Source: Vidua macroura (Eukaryota > Chordata > Aves > Passeriformes > Viduidae). Taken from it: 64,000 nucleotides of DNA. The notes under the pieces were generated by a model. That model worked only from the letters and a program-made list of their open reading frames with translations, made no database searches and was not told where the DNA came from. The DNA lies in NCBI RefSeq assembly GCF_024509145.1, contig NC_071575.1, positions 68,596,917 to 68,660,916 of the forward strand. Reading direction: 5' to 3'. Positions 1 through 10,556 of this stretch are shown in pieces; the stretch's first letter is position 1, and each line of letters opens with the position of its first letter. Position numbers and translations under genes: made by a program.

Positions 1-849
1 GTGGTTTGGGTGTAAGAAAGGGAAAATAATTTCCCATCCTTGCTCATTGGGGAGTTTTTTACATGTGTAAAATTTAGACAAGAATGTTATATTTTTTTTT
101 TTGCACATTATTCCTACAGCAACCTTAAATCAGAAATCTAAAAGAAAAACAAAATAAACACCTAAAAATTAAGTGTAGCTCAGAAAATCTCACATCTGTA
201 TGGGACAGTAAAGCCACATGTGAAAGAAGATTAAATTTCTGCTTTAACTGATCTTCTTTAAACTATTGTTCAGTCAGCACAAAAATACTGTTGCTGCATA
301 GCCTGTTGACACCTTGCTAGGCTTTTATGCTTTCTGGTCCCTTTTCCTATTGTCCAGTTCTCCTCTATGCTCACCTTGACCTTCTCAGTTTCCCTTATTA
401 TTTATATGCCTACAGTCACATGAAAAGATTGCTCCACTAAAAATAGATGTTGTTTTTAATGTAATCCAGGATTTTCAGTCATTTGAAAAGTTGACTGTCC
501 TAGAAAGAGGTTTACCTTTATTTTCATAGTGAGCAGGTACCCTGAGAATGCTTTATTTCAGAGCTGTTTGTATCCATGGCAAAATATTTTAATGTGCACT
601 TTGTATCAGCCATTACAGAGCACTGGAACATGACAAATACATGAAACTATTTGAAAATATAGTAAGGAGGAGAATAAGACAAAAAAAAAAAAAAGGCACA
701 AACCAAAGAAAATTCAGAAAACCATAGAGTTGCTGCAATACAATTAATTTCTTTGACAAGTCAAAAAAAAAACACCCCATTTGAAAAATATGCAGTACTG
801 GAGCTGAAGTTGGCCAGGGATGCAAAAAATAATAAAAGGGGCTATTAAT
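1..849. other. Gene-free AT-rich sequence
   Basis: Short A and T tracts occur here, for example near 91-102 and 680-694, with scattered stop codons in all frames. I see no domain, splice-flanked open frame, RNA gene or recognisable interspersed repeat. Old, strongly diverged repeats could be missed by eye. Confidence 0.55.
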
Positions 850-1098
850 GGTTTGTCAGCCAGAACAGGGAGACCAAAGAAAGTTTTCCTTCCTGAAGAA
901 CAAGCCTGGCAAACAGGTGACAGCAGATAAGAGGAAGGTTGAGGTACTCAACAACCTTTTTGCCCCAATCTTCAATAGAAACATTCAAGGTCAGGTTGGA
1001 AAAAAACTCTGAGCAGACTGAACTAGCTGAAGATGTCCCTGCTCATTACAGGGAACTTGTACCAGTTGAACTTTAAGGGACCCTTCCATGATTCTACA
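850..1098 (+). mobile_element. CR1 LINE fragment, internally deleted
   Basis: This is a dead CR1 non-LTR retrotransposon copy in plus orientation. The left part (about 850-976) matches the stretch between the CR1 endonuclease and reverse transcriptase. It includes a frame at 935-976 reading EVLNNLFAPIFN, close to the usual EVLNNFFASVFN of CR1 ORF2. At about 977-983 the sequence jumps straight to the CR1 3' UTR (ACATTCAAGGTCAGG onward) and ends in a CATGATTCTAC tail near 1098. The whole reverse-transcriptase core is therefore missing. The CR1 assignment rests on remembered family features, not on a database search. It is non-functional. Confidence 0.75.
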
Positions 1099-1814
1099 CT
1101 TCCAGGATGCATCTGGATTTGGGTCTCTTTATGCAGATTTACACTGTTCTTTGTAACATCAGGGATTGCCCCATACAAATAATATTTACTCAACTACCAT
1201 GAAAAATTAATAAATGCCAGTAATATTGTATTTTCTATTGAGTAGTCAAGGCAAACAGGTTGTGCCAAAAGAGACTGTGACCTAGCAGACAGTGCAGTGG
1301 GCTGTGATTGCTCTGGTCTTGTGTTTATTGTGTTGTCTAATAGATGCCTCCAAGGACACTTTTCTGAAGTCACTTAATCCTTCCTGTGCCTGTTTTTGGT
1401 AGAAGTAATATGAATGGTAGGAATAATGACAGAAGTCTGTTTTTGTAAAGCACTGTGAGACTTACTGAGTTCTACGCAGGTGTTAGGAGACAACAATAAT
1501 AAAACAAATAAACTTTTTTTGGGACCAAATATAGATTTAGCTATTAATTTTTTAAAAGTGAACCAATTTCATTGTGATAAATTTACAATTTTTTTTTTTT
1601 TTCATCTTCTTTTACTTGTGCAGTCAACTCTCTGCTATGAGTGTTGAGCCTGGTCCAAAGGACAGAAGTTTGAGCACATCAGGTGTGAGGTGGAGCTCAT
1701 TTTCCACTTGAGTTTCATCCATGAAGTGTCCAGGTCATATAGCTGGACAAAACTCTACAGTTAAACCTCTGCATGATGAGATTCACTTTAAAACCTTACT
1801 TCTGATTTGTATTT
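1099..1814. other. Gene-free sequence
   Basis: AT-rich sequence with a 13-T tract near 1590-1602 and AATAAA-like words near 1498-1512. No supported gene or repeat family was recognised. Confidence 0.5.
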
Positions 1815-1894
1815 GTTCCCTGCCCATGGTAGGGGGTTGGAACTAGACAGTCTTTTAGGACTTTTCCAACCCAAACCATTCTATGATCCCATGA
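1815..1894 (+). mobile_element. CR1 3' terminal tail
   Basis: About 80 bp carries the CR1 3' end signature: GGGGGTTGGAACTAGACAG, then CTTTTCCAACCCAAACCATT, then CTATGATCCCATGA. CR1 copies are usually 5'-truncated, so a lone 3' tail is the normal form. No coding part remains. The left boundary is uncertain because the upstream sequence no longer resembles CR1. Confidence 0.8.
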
Positions 1895-3600
1895 CTGCAC
1901 AAAGCATTGAGTCACTAACTTGTGGTGACAATCTGACACCTTTTTCCTCTAGATCCATAGATATGACCTCTGTAGTCACATCACAAAACTCTGCTCCAGC
2001 TGATAACGTTTTCTAGAAACACTATGCTGCAGGAAATTCATGTAAATGAAAAATATGGAAAAGGAATTAATGGTCCACACACTGAGCTTTAATTGCATCA
2101 AAGAATGGGCAGAGCAGATGAATATCACTACTGCAAGCCCTGAACACACTGTATGTACAACCAAATTCCAGAATCCAAGCTTGACAGTCCACCAGTTTTC
2201 AAAATCCCTATTGCAATGGCACCAGCCAATAAAAAAGATCCAAGGCCAGAAACCATATGTGATGACCAGATGCTAAAGACATTGGCAGCAGCTGTAATTG
2301 GAGGAACCTACACACACAGAAATGCAGTGTGAGGCTGCTTTTGTTGCTTTCATCTATATTCTGAATGTCCTTTTTGTTCTGTGGAAGGACTGGGGGCTGT
2401 GAACAACTTTGAAGAAAATAATTTTAAATGAAGCAGCCAGTTTCTGCGGGCTGATGCAACACAACCAATTTATAGGGTTTTCTAAGGGGCTGAAGCAGAA
2501 AAGTTTCTGAAGGCCTGAAAAGTATATCTTGCTTGTTGCAAAAGTAAAGAAAATGAGAGAAAAGTCCATGAAGATTACCTACAGACATTTACTCAAATAA
2601 CAATACCAATAATAATAATAACAACGATAATAATAATAATAGTAAAGTATCCTTATTATTCTAAAGAGTATTTTTTCAGTGTGTCTGAAGATTTCTTTTC
2701 TAATGTTTCCTTTTGTGCTATTTAGAACAGAGCTTTATTATTGTGACAGATGAGAGAATTTTTGGGATCTAAACCCACTTAAACAAGGATGCCAAATAGA
2801 ACTGCAGAAGCAGCTTTTAATCCAGCATACCATTTCTCTGAATTTTGCCACATTAGATGCTTATTGTACAATACATCCAAGACTGCCATCTAATGCTGCT
2901 CAGTAAAATTCTTTGTTCAGTCTTATATTTTTGGCATAATATTACACCAGTAGGAACACTGCAGCAACATGAAAACATTCTTAGAAAATAATTTGCTCTA
3001 ATCAAATAACATTTTGTTTTGCTACTGCTGTTTAATTCCCTGCCGGTTTGGATATTAGGCAGTAAGTAAAAGCATTTTTAAATGGTATAGCTGTGATGAA
3101 AAATCTATTAACAGAAAATTCTACAAAGTTGCTTTATGTAACACAATAAACATTGACCTATAAATTTTTATTTATGCATTGTCTGTACATTTAAATTTAT
3201 CAGTAGGCTGAACATTCATGGCCCTTGCAAATTCTTATCTGAACTTGTTTCTAAGTGCCTGGGAAATAAAAGCTCCTGTAAATACTGTAGTTTGATCCAA
3301 AGCTATTGAACTAGATAAGATCAATAAGCTGATGGGCTTCAAATGGCTGTAAACCATGTACTTGAATAATACATCAGTTATCTTGGTTTTGCCGTGTTAG
3401 TACTTAGTCTTTTATTATTAAAAATAAAATTTATTTAATCTTGCTAAGAATGTCTGAAGATTATTGTGTAATACCAGGAAATAAATGCTTTTACAAGAGT
3501 AAATTACTCTCTTCCTTAAAGAAATATTTTAAGATTTATCAAATTGGTAGGTGATGGAGTACAAGAAAATAATATTGATTTCTTTCGAAAGTTTATGCTT
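1895..3600. other. Gene-free AT-rich sequence with one AAT repeat
   Basis: This stretch is very AT-rich. Its only structure I can name is the imperfect AAT microsatellite at 2590-2644. Short open frames on both strands overlap and show no domain. No exon or RNA gene is supported. Confidence 0.5.
2590..2644. repeat. (AAT)n microsatellite, interrupted
   Basis: A run of AATAATAATAAT-type units broken by AAC, ACG and AGT variants. The many interruptions suggest an old tract. Confidence 0.85.
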
Positions 3601-4079
3601 CAATCCTGCCCCTCTAATCCAGCCCTTAGTGAGGCTGTATCTGGAGTGCTGTGTCCAGTTCTGGGCTCCTTAGGACAGGAGAGACATGTAACTCCTGAAG
3701 CAGGTCCAGCAGAGGGTGCAAAAATGAGGAAGGAACAGGAGCATCTCTTACGAGGAAGGACAGAGGCAGCTGGGTGTGTTCAGCCCTAAGAGACAACTGA
3801 GGGGAGATCACATCCATGTCCATCAGTATCTAAAGGGAGGAGTCAGAGGATGGATCCGGCTCTGCTCAGAGGTGACAAGGAATAGGACGAGACACAAAGG
3901 ACAGAAACTGATGCCCAGGAAGTTCCACCTCAACATGAGGGAGAATTTCTGTCCTGAGCAGTGACCAAGCACTGGAACAGATTGTCCAGAGAGGCTTGGA
4001 GTCTCCCTCCCTGGAGATATTCCAGAAGTGTCTGACACATCCCTGTGCCCTGTGCTCTGGGATGGCTTTGTTTGAGCAG
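3601..4079 (+). mobile_element. CR1 LINE 3'-UTR fragment
   Basis: About 480 bp in plus orientation follows the end of CR1 ORF2 and its 3' UTR. Landmarks in order are CTGGAGTGCTGTGTCCAGTT near 3640, the GGGGAGATCACATC block near 3800, the GACAAGGAATAGGACGAGAC block near 3872, and GAGAGGCTTGGAGTCTCCCT near 3990. The copy stops at TTTGTTTGAGCAG, just before the usual GGGTTGGA...ATTCTATGA terminus, so its extreme 3' end is missing. The short open frames here on both strands are by-products of this repeat and are not genes. Confidence 0.85.
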
Positions 4080-5339
4080 TTAATGTTAAAACCTATCCCT
4101 CTGCATTACTAGTGTGAAACACTGCTGCCTAATAGCCTACAGAATTTCATGTGTGATAGCAAATGTTCTCTGAATAACTACAAAATCCATAAAGTTAATC
4201 AGCAGTGCTGCACCTCACAGGCTTGGTTTTCTGGAATGTTTCATCCTGTATGTCACCACAAAATGGCAGAACGATTCACTTCACAATATTAGCAACAAAA
4301 TCATCAGTACTTAGCATCTCCACTATGAGGGTGGGAGAGAGTTGATGTTTCTCAGGGATTTAGGATTTTGGTAAAATCAACTCTACATCGCTCAAATTTT
4401 GTGTACATTGAAAAGAGTCCTGCGCTGTAAGAATAATAAAAGGAAAATGTTAAAATGTCAGTACTGGAGAATAAAATATAGATTCCATGAAAAATGTCTA
4501 CAACATGTCTGAACCCAATGGTTTAAGGACTGTAGTTTTCAAAATTATGTGTAAAGCATGTGATGAATAATTTGAGGGTGTATCTGTGACCAAATAAATT
4601 TCTTCAATTCCTGGTAGTATTTTGATGGGAACTTCATTCGTGCCATTAAAATCTGCCATTGAAATTCATCTATCAAGCTGTGCTGGTTGATTAGGTGTGG
4701 TCAGAATGAATAATACTGAAGGTCTTCTCTTTTAAGAATTTGTACATTTCTCCAGTTAAGTTCAAATTATGATGGATTTATCTAATTAAATGTAAACATA
4801 TAAGGTCGGCTCAGTTTCTGATTGAACACATTGATGAAATCATCTGAAGTCTGTAGAATCTGTGGCATCATTACACAACACAAAATGAGTAGTACTATAC
4901 TGATTATACCTCAAAACACATGCATAACTGCACTTTAAACTCATAAAATTAGGCAGACATAAAATCTTTCCATGATTCTTAGGCAGATCCAAGAGAACAA
5001 ATACAAAATTTTCTTCTGTTTTTATGAACTGTCTAATTGAAAGCTTAGAAAATTTTCTAGAAGTTAAGCAATACAAAGATTTGAACACAATTAAATACAT
5101 AGTTACCAAAATACATAGCAATAATCATCAAGTTTAAAAGTGAACTGAGTGCTGCAAACTAATGTCATTCATATGAGTGATAACTTGGGGAAAATAAATT
5201 TTCTGGAATTCAAGATTCATATTTAGAGATTCCTTGAGGCTACGCTTCAGAGATTTAGAACAAAAACAACCCAAGCTCTGGTGCTTAACATCCCTTCTTC
5301 TAAGTTTGAGAGGCATTTTGGCACTGACCTTAACAGCAG
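4080..5339. other. Gene-free sequence
   Basis: AT-rich DNA with no long clean open frame and no repeat I can name. A 93-codon minus-strand frame near 4840-5121 has no recognisable domain and is judged to be chance. Confidence 0.5.
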
Positions 5340-5455
5340 TGAGTTTAAACTTTTGGTCAACCTCAAACTGGTCAGCAGTTGTACTATATGACTGTTGCAT
5401 ATCCCTTCCAGCTGCAACTATTCTGTTCTAATATATTCTAATCTATGCTACTCTA
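5340..5455 (+). mobile_element. Possible CR1 3' tail with degraded ATTCT repeats
   Basis: The words CATATCCCTTCCAGCTGCAA, then CTATTCTGTTCTAATATATT and degenerate TCTAAT/CTACTCT units, resemble the CR1 end in which CCCTTCCAACTGAAACTATTC runs into (ATTCT)n. Only about 100 bp is involved and it is diverged, so a chance match is possible. Confidence 0.5.
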
Positions 5456-6544
5456 ATTTAGTTTGTGGGGAAAACCAGCATTGGTTTTAGCATCTTTGAG
5501 GAGATCTATACATTATTCCTTGATCTGGACCTAACAAAGGAGAGCACATCATTGTGAGGAAAATCCTCATGGGCAGTATTTGGCTTCCTTCTCTGTTTCT
5601 TTTCCTTTCAACTGGAAGAATTTTACCCTTTAGATTTTTGACATCATGTCAGCAACTTTTTGCTTGCTCATTCTCTCAAACATAGCCACAAGGCATATTG
5701 AGAATCAAAATTGCTTCAGCACTTGACAGTACAGGTTTTTTAAATCCCTTCTTATCCTTGAATTGTAGCAAGTCAGGATTTACAAGTGAAAGTGTTTGAG
5801 TTTTTCATTCGGGATTCATTGACTTAATTGGTGAAACTGTTTTGAGATTTGTAAGCATATAGTGGGACTCAGAAATACTTTGTGAGATTTGCAAAATGCA
5901 GAGACCTTCCAATGTCAATAACACACTCCTCAAAGCAGCTGAATATCAAACTAGTAGTTTATAACAAATTTGGTTAGTTTTTAACAATGCCTGTTCAGCT
6001 TTTCAGAGATCACAGACTCTGAGGCATCTCTGTTGCTGAGATTTAGGGCTTTGTAATACAGGTGCTGCTGTGAGCTGTTGTTTTTCTCCTGACAGATGGC
6101 AAAGAAGCAGACAGGCAGGTATCAGGTATTGGACAGCTGGAGAACAGGCAGGAAGAGGGCTCCTGGCATTGTTGGGAGATGTAGGGTCAGACCCTGTGCA
6201 AAGACCACTACTACACTTTTTTCTCAAGGTCACACCGTGGAGAGATTAAAAGTGGAAATGGTGTTTCTGTCACCTCTGCAAAGAAATCTGAAAAGGCCTC
6301 TGATGGCTGTTAGATGTTTTTCTTACTTTGGCCATTCTAATGGAAAAAACCTCACATTAAGCAAGTTTCTGGAGGAAAAGGACCTGCAATGGACCAACAC
6401 TGCCATTTGTTAATACAGTGTATTCCTACAGGACTTGATCCAAATCTTCCTGGAATCAGTAGAGGATTTATGATTCACCATTTTAAGGATACAGAGAGTA
6501 ATCCACCCATTGAATGGATTTCAAAATATAGCTTTGGCATATAT
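5456..6544. other. Gene-free sequence
   Basis: Mostly unique AT-rich DNA. A polypyrimidine run ending in ACAG precedes an ATG near 6095, and a 105-codon plus frame follows (6096-6413). Its protein has no recognisable domain, so I do not call an exon. No RNA gene was seen. Confidence 0.45.
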
Positions 6545-6900
6545 TTAGAATAGAATAGAATAGAATAGATTTAATATTTCAGTTGGAGGGGATCTAAAAA
6601 ATCATCTAATCTGCCTGCCTGACTAATTCAGGGCTGACCAAGTTAATGTTGCTAAGGTCATTGTCCAAATGACTCTCTAGGAATTCTGTTCCAGTGTTTT
6701 ACCACCCCTTCAGTAAAGAAATTCTTCCTGTCCAATCCAAACCTCCCCAGGGGCAGCTTTGAACCATTCCCATGCATCCTACAACTAGATAACGGAGAAA
6801 AGAAATCAACACCTCCCTCTCCACTTCCTTCCTCATGAAGCTGCAGAAAATAATGATGTTGCCCCTCAGCCTCCTTTTGAAGGCCTTCAGCAATATCTAT
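6545..6900 (-). mobile_element. CR1 LINE 3' fragment with (AATAG)n tail
   Basis: This copy lies in minus orientation, so its 3' end is on the left. It begins with five AATAG units (6548-6572), the complement of the CR1 ATTCT tail. TTGGAGGGGATCTAAAAAAT follows, then the 3'-UTR blocks TTCTTCCTGTCCAATCCAAA near 6722 and CCCTCAGCCTCCTTTTGAAG near 6865. The copy is 5'-truncated near 6900. No coding function remains. Confidence 0.85.
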
Positions 6901-8039
6901 GATCCCAACAGCAAGAGATCCTGCTGTTATTTATGCAGCATGTCAGGACCATGGTCCTTGTCACTGCAGGTGCTTTAGAAACACACAGGAAGATAAAGCC
7001 CCTATTCTATCAAGCTAATAAGATAGTAGCTGACCATAAATAACAATAGCAGGAATGAAAGAAAGAAGGATGACAGCAGCAAGTATAGGAAGATTACACT
7101 GGTAGCTACTGAGCAAGCTGATGTCCTACTGAAGGCTATGACGTTCCTATTTACAAGCAAAAAAAAAATGAAATCAATGGCCCATGGCTGATTGAGAGCC
7201 AAACTGTCATGTGCTGGCCAATTCCTCATAGACATCACAGCACACACACCTCATCTGAAGATTACAAGGAGCAGGTAAGTGGGTAATGCACTGATTCCAT
7301 GCTCAGTGCAAGACAAATCCTTTGTTGAAAATAAATGTGGTAAGTCTCATGTAGCCAGAAGTAAAACATATATATGATTTGAAGCCATAATAGATTTTTT
7401 AACAGTCAAAAAAAAAAAATAAATTAAATCCATGCTCAAAGGTTTCAGGGGTAAGAAATTTTGAATTATTTCTATGGGAAATAAAGGAATTATTCAGTGT
7501 ACCGAAAGTTGTTGGTTGCCTCATGAAATAAGGCTATACATTCTGTGAACTGGTATAAACAACCAAAAAAAACATCTTCCAAATCAATTTTTGAATCTAA
7601 TCTAAGTACAAGAGCTTCACAGCCACACCACATTTCATGACCAGACCTGTGGGGACCTGAACAGGCAAATTTTAGCTGGAAGGGGGAGGATCTGCCCAGA
7701 ATTGTAGTCTCTTGCTTCAAACCACACCATTTACTCTGTAGATCCATTTACACATTTTTCCACTGAGTAGTGTGAACGCTCCAGCACTGAGACCTGAAAT
7801 ACAGGTCAGTGTACACCCCAGAGAAGGAAGACACAGGCCAGTGTCACCTCTTCACCATCCTTGCATATTTCATCAGTCAAAACAGATATATACACCTGAT
7901 TTCCCTGATAAGAGAAAAAAAAAAAAAAAAAGCATAAAGACAGGAAATATAAAAAAAGTGTTAGAAATAAACCCAGATGAAACTTGGGAGCTCTTTATAA
8001 ATAACTGAAGTACCTAAAATCTCATAAATGCACATCAAA
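6901..8039. other. Gene-free sequence
   Basis: Holds A-tracts near 7160-7170, 7408-7419 and 7916-7931. No supported exon, RNA gene or named repeat was found. The region immediately downstream grades into a possible LINE remnant, so the right edge is approximate. Confidence 0.45.
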
Positions 8040-9000
8040 AAGAGAGGACAACATTAGTTATAACCCTTCCAGGCTCAACAAAAGACTGGAGGACTTAGAA
8101 ATTAAAAGGCAATATTTAGCAAACAGAAAAGGGAAGCAACAGCTATCAACCAGGAGGGGAAGTTATAGGGTGTAGAAAATTAAGGCAGTAAAAGAGCAAA
8201 ATCTGACTAGCTGGAAGAAGGTAGGTTCTGAATAATAGCTATAATAAAATTCTGATGCTCAAGGGGGTGGCAGAACTTTTAATGAGATATATGTTTATTC
8301 AGTATTTCTGTTTTGTATCTGGAAAGAAACAGGAGGATGTATTTGAATCATATGAACATGATAAAGTATTTTCCAGTCCATTAGTAGCTGTGGAGGGTGT
8401 TAAACATCTCTCAGAGATAAATAATTTTAAATCAGCAGGCCAGGATACTTGCTTGGATGGATCCTGTGTGAGCTGATGGAGGACATTTCTAGTTCATGCT
8501 CTGAATTTTTAATAGACAGGATGAATAGACAGGGATAGAGGCAAAACAGCAGCAGGTTGGACAAATCCTAGCATTGTATTATGATTCAGAGAAGGCAAGA
8601 GTGTTTAGGATACTATGGACACAATTAGCCTACCTGCCACAGACAAAATCCAAGCAAAATCTGATTCTGGTATAAATTCATAAATTATCAGGCTGGGAAG
8701 ATGATTAATGTCAGTCAATACTACTTTTTTTCACAGGAAAATCAATGCAATCAAACCAAAAATCCCCATATTTTTTGAAATGACAGGCTCAATAACTACA
8801 AACATCCTAAGACTTCAGAAGAGTGTGGGATTTAGTATAGCACTACCTTCTGGTTAAAAGTTGTCCAGAAAGAACATTAGATGAGTTGAGAACTCGATGA
8901 CTGTCTATTCTCAGAAGGAGATTCAGTGGAAAGTTGTCAGCCTGGGGAGGAAGAACAGACAAAAAAGATTTTCAAGGACTCACCTAATGCCACTCAGTAT
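8040..9000 (+). pseudogene. Highly decayed LINE (CR1-like) reverse-transcriptase remnant
   Basis: Three dispersed pieces resemble consecutive parts of CR1 ORF2 in plus orientation. Near 8262 the frame reads GVAELL, with a YF...V.GKKQ stretch after it, like the EKAEVLN.FFASVFTGK start of the reverse-transcriptase region. Near 8390-8450 it reads HLSEINNFKSAGQD, like the L..L..HKSMGPDG motif. Near 8897-8955 it reads SQKEIQWKVVSLG, like the segment before the PQGSVLG motif. Many stops and frame changes separate them. Each similarity is weak, but their order is correct. Another LINE clade such as L2 is possible, and chance cannot be excluded. Confidence 0.4.
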
Positions 9001-9111
9001 TTTCCGAAGAAAATCAAAAGAAAAAAAAGAGGACATTACATCAGGACTGAAAGCCAAGGAAATTGTGAGGAAGTCAGAGTAGTTTGCAAGTGAATTGCAT
9101 GTCCTTGTGAA

Positions 9112-10556
9112 AAGTTTTTCTCCAATCTTCATGTAAGCCCCCTTCAGGTACTGAAAGGGCTGCTACAAGGACTCTCTGGAGGCTTCTCATCTCCAGGCTG
9201 AACAGCTGAACTCTCTCAGCCTGTCTCCACAGCAGAGCAGCTCTACTGCTGTGATCAGCTCAGTGCTTCTCTGGACTCATTTCTTGTATTGGGTGTCACA
9301 GACCTGGATGCAGAGGTCTGGGTGGATTCTCACAGGAGCAGATCACAGGTGGAGAATCACCTGTGCTCACATCTCCTTTGATGCAGCCTCAACCTGCTGC
9401 TCACATCTCCTTTGATGCAGCCCAGGATGCAGTTGGCATATTGAGCTTTTTATCCACTCCCAAGTCCTTCTCCTCAGGGCTCTCAATCCATTCAGCTGTG
9501 GTTGTGCTGGGGGTTGCCCTGACCCAGGTTCAGGATGATGCACTTGGCCTTGTTGAACTTCATGAGGCTTACCAGGACCCTCTCTCAAGGCTGTCCATGT
9601 CCCTCTGGATGGCATCCCTTTTCTCCAGCGTGTCAGACACATCACACAGCTCAGGGTCATCAGCAAACCTGCTGAGGCTGCCCTCAATCCACTGTCCATG
9701 TTACTGACAATGATGTTAAACAATGCCAGTGTCAACACTGACCCCTGAGGAGCACATCTTGTCACTGGTGTCTACTTGGATATCAAGGTGTTGATCACAA
9801 CTCTTTGAGTGCAATCCTCAAGCCAATCCTTATCCACCAAGTGGTCCATCTGTCAAACCCATCTCTCTCCAGTTTAGAGATAAGGGTGCCATGCAGGACA
9901 GTGTCAAATTCTTTGTACAAGTCCCGACAGGGGACGTCAATTGCTCTTCCCTCATCCACACAAACCTGTAACCCCTTCACAGAAGGCCACCAAATTTTTC
10001 AGGCACAATTTTCACTTAGTGAAACCCTGTTGCTGTCACCAATCACTCTCTCCTTTTCCATATATCTTAGAACAGTTTCCAGGATGATCTACTCCATCAT
10101 CTTGCTAGACCCTGAGATAAGACTGAGCAGTCTGTAGGTCCCCAGGTCTTCCCTTTTATCCCTTTTAAAAATTGTTCTTCCCCATTTCCAGCCAGTGGGG
10201 TCTTCATGGGGCTGCTATGACCTTCCAACAGGATGGACTGTGGTTTAACCACTTTATCCACCACTTCCCTCAGGATCTGCAGTTGCATCTCATCAGGTCC
10301 CATGGGCTTGTACACCTTCTGGTTCCTTAGATTTTCTCAAATCTGATCTTCTTCTGAACAGGGACAGTTCTTCCTTCTCCCAGTCCCTGCCTTTGCCTTT
10401 TGTGATGTGGGCAGTGTCACTGAGGCACTTGTCAGTAAAGACTGACACAAAAGCTTTTTGAGTGCCTCAGCCTTCTCTGTATCCCAGGTGAAGTTCAACC
10501 CTTTCCACTTGGCCAGTGGACTGTCCCTCCCTCAGGAAGGGGCCTTCCCAAGTGCC
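9112..10556 (-). pseudogene. CR1 LINE reverse-transcriptase remnant, truncated at both ends
   Basis: This is the largest LINE copy in the window, in minus orientation. Read right to left it carries the pre-RT region (AEAL near 10475), KPMGPDEMQLQILREV near 10250-10310 (usual KSMGPDGMHPRVLREL), a degraded palm motif A LYKEFDTVLH near 9915 (usual FSKAFDTVSH), and APQGSVL...LFNI near 9710-9750. It also has a catalytic FADD at 9656-9667, then EKRDAIQRDMDSL. These blocks lie in different frames with stops between them, so no reverse transcriptase can be made. The left end reaches only the start of the 3' UTR and has no ATTCTATGA tail. A 34-bp internal duplication lies at 9364-9431. Confidence 0.88.
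9364..9431. repeat. 34-bp tandem duplication inside CR1
   Basis: TGCTCACATCTCCTTTGATG occurs at 9364 and again at 9398. The identity covers 25 bases, with related bases filling the rest of the 34-bp period. It is probably a local duplication after the CR1 insertion. Confidence 0.85.

Noticed and set aside
6096..6413. 105-codon plus frame preceded by a polypyrimidine tract and ACAG, like an exon start
   Set aside because: There is no recognisable protein, no clear partner exon, and acceptor-like sites are common by chance.
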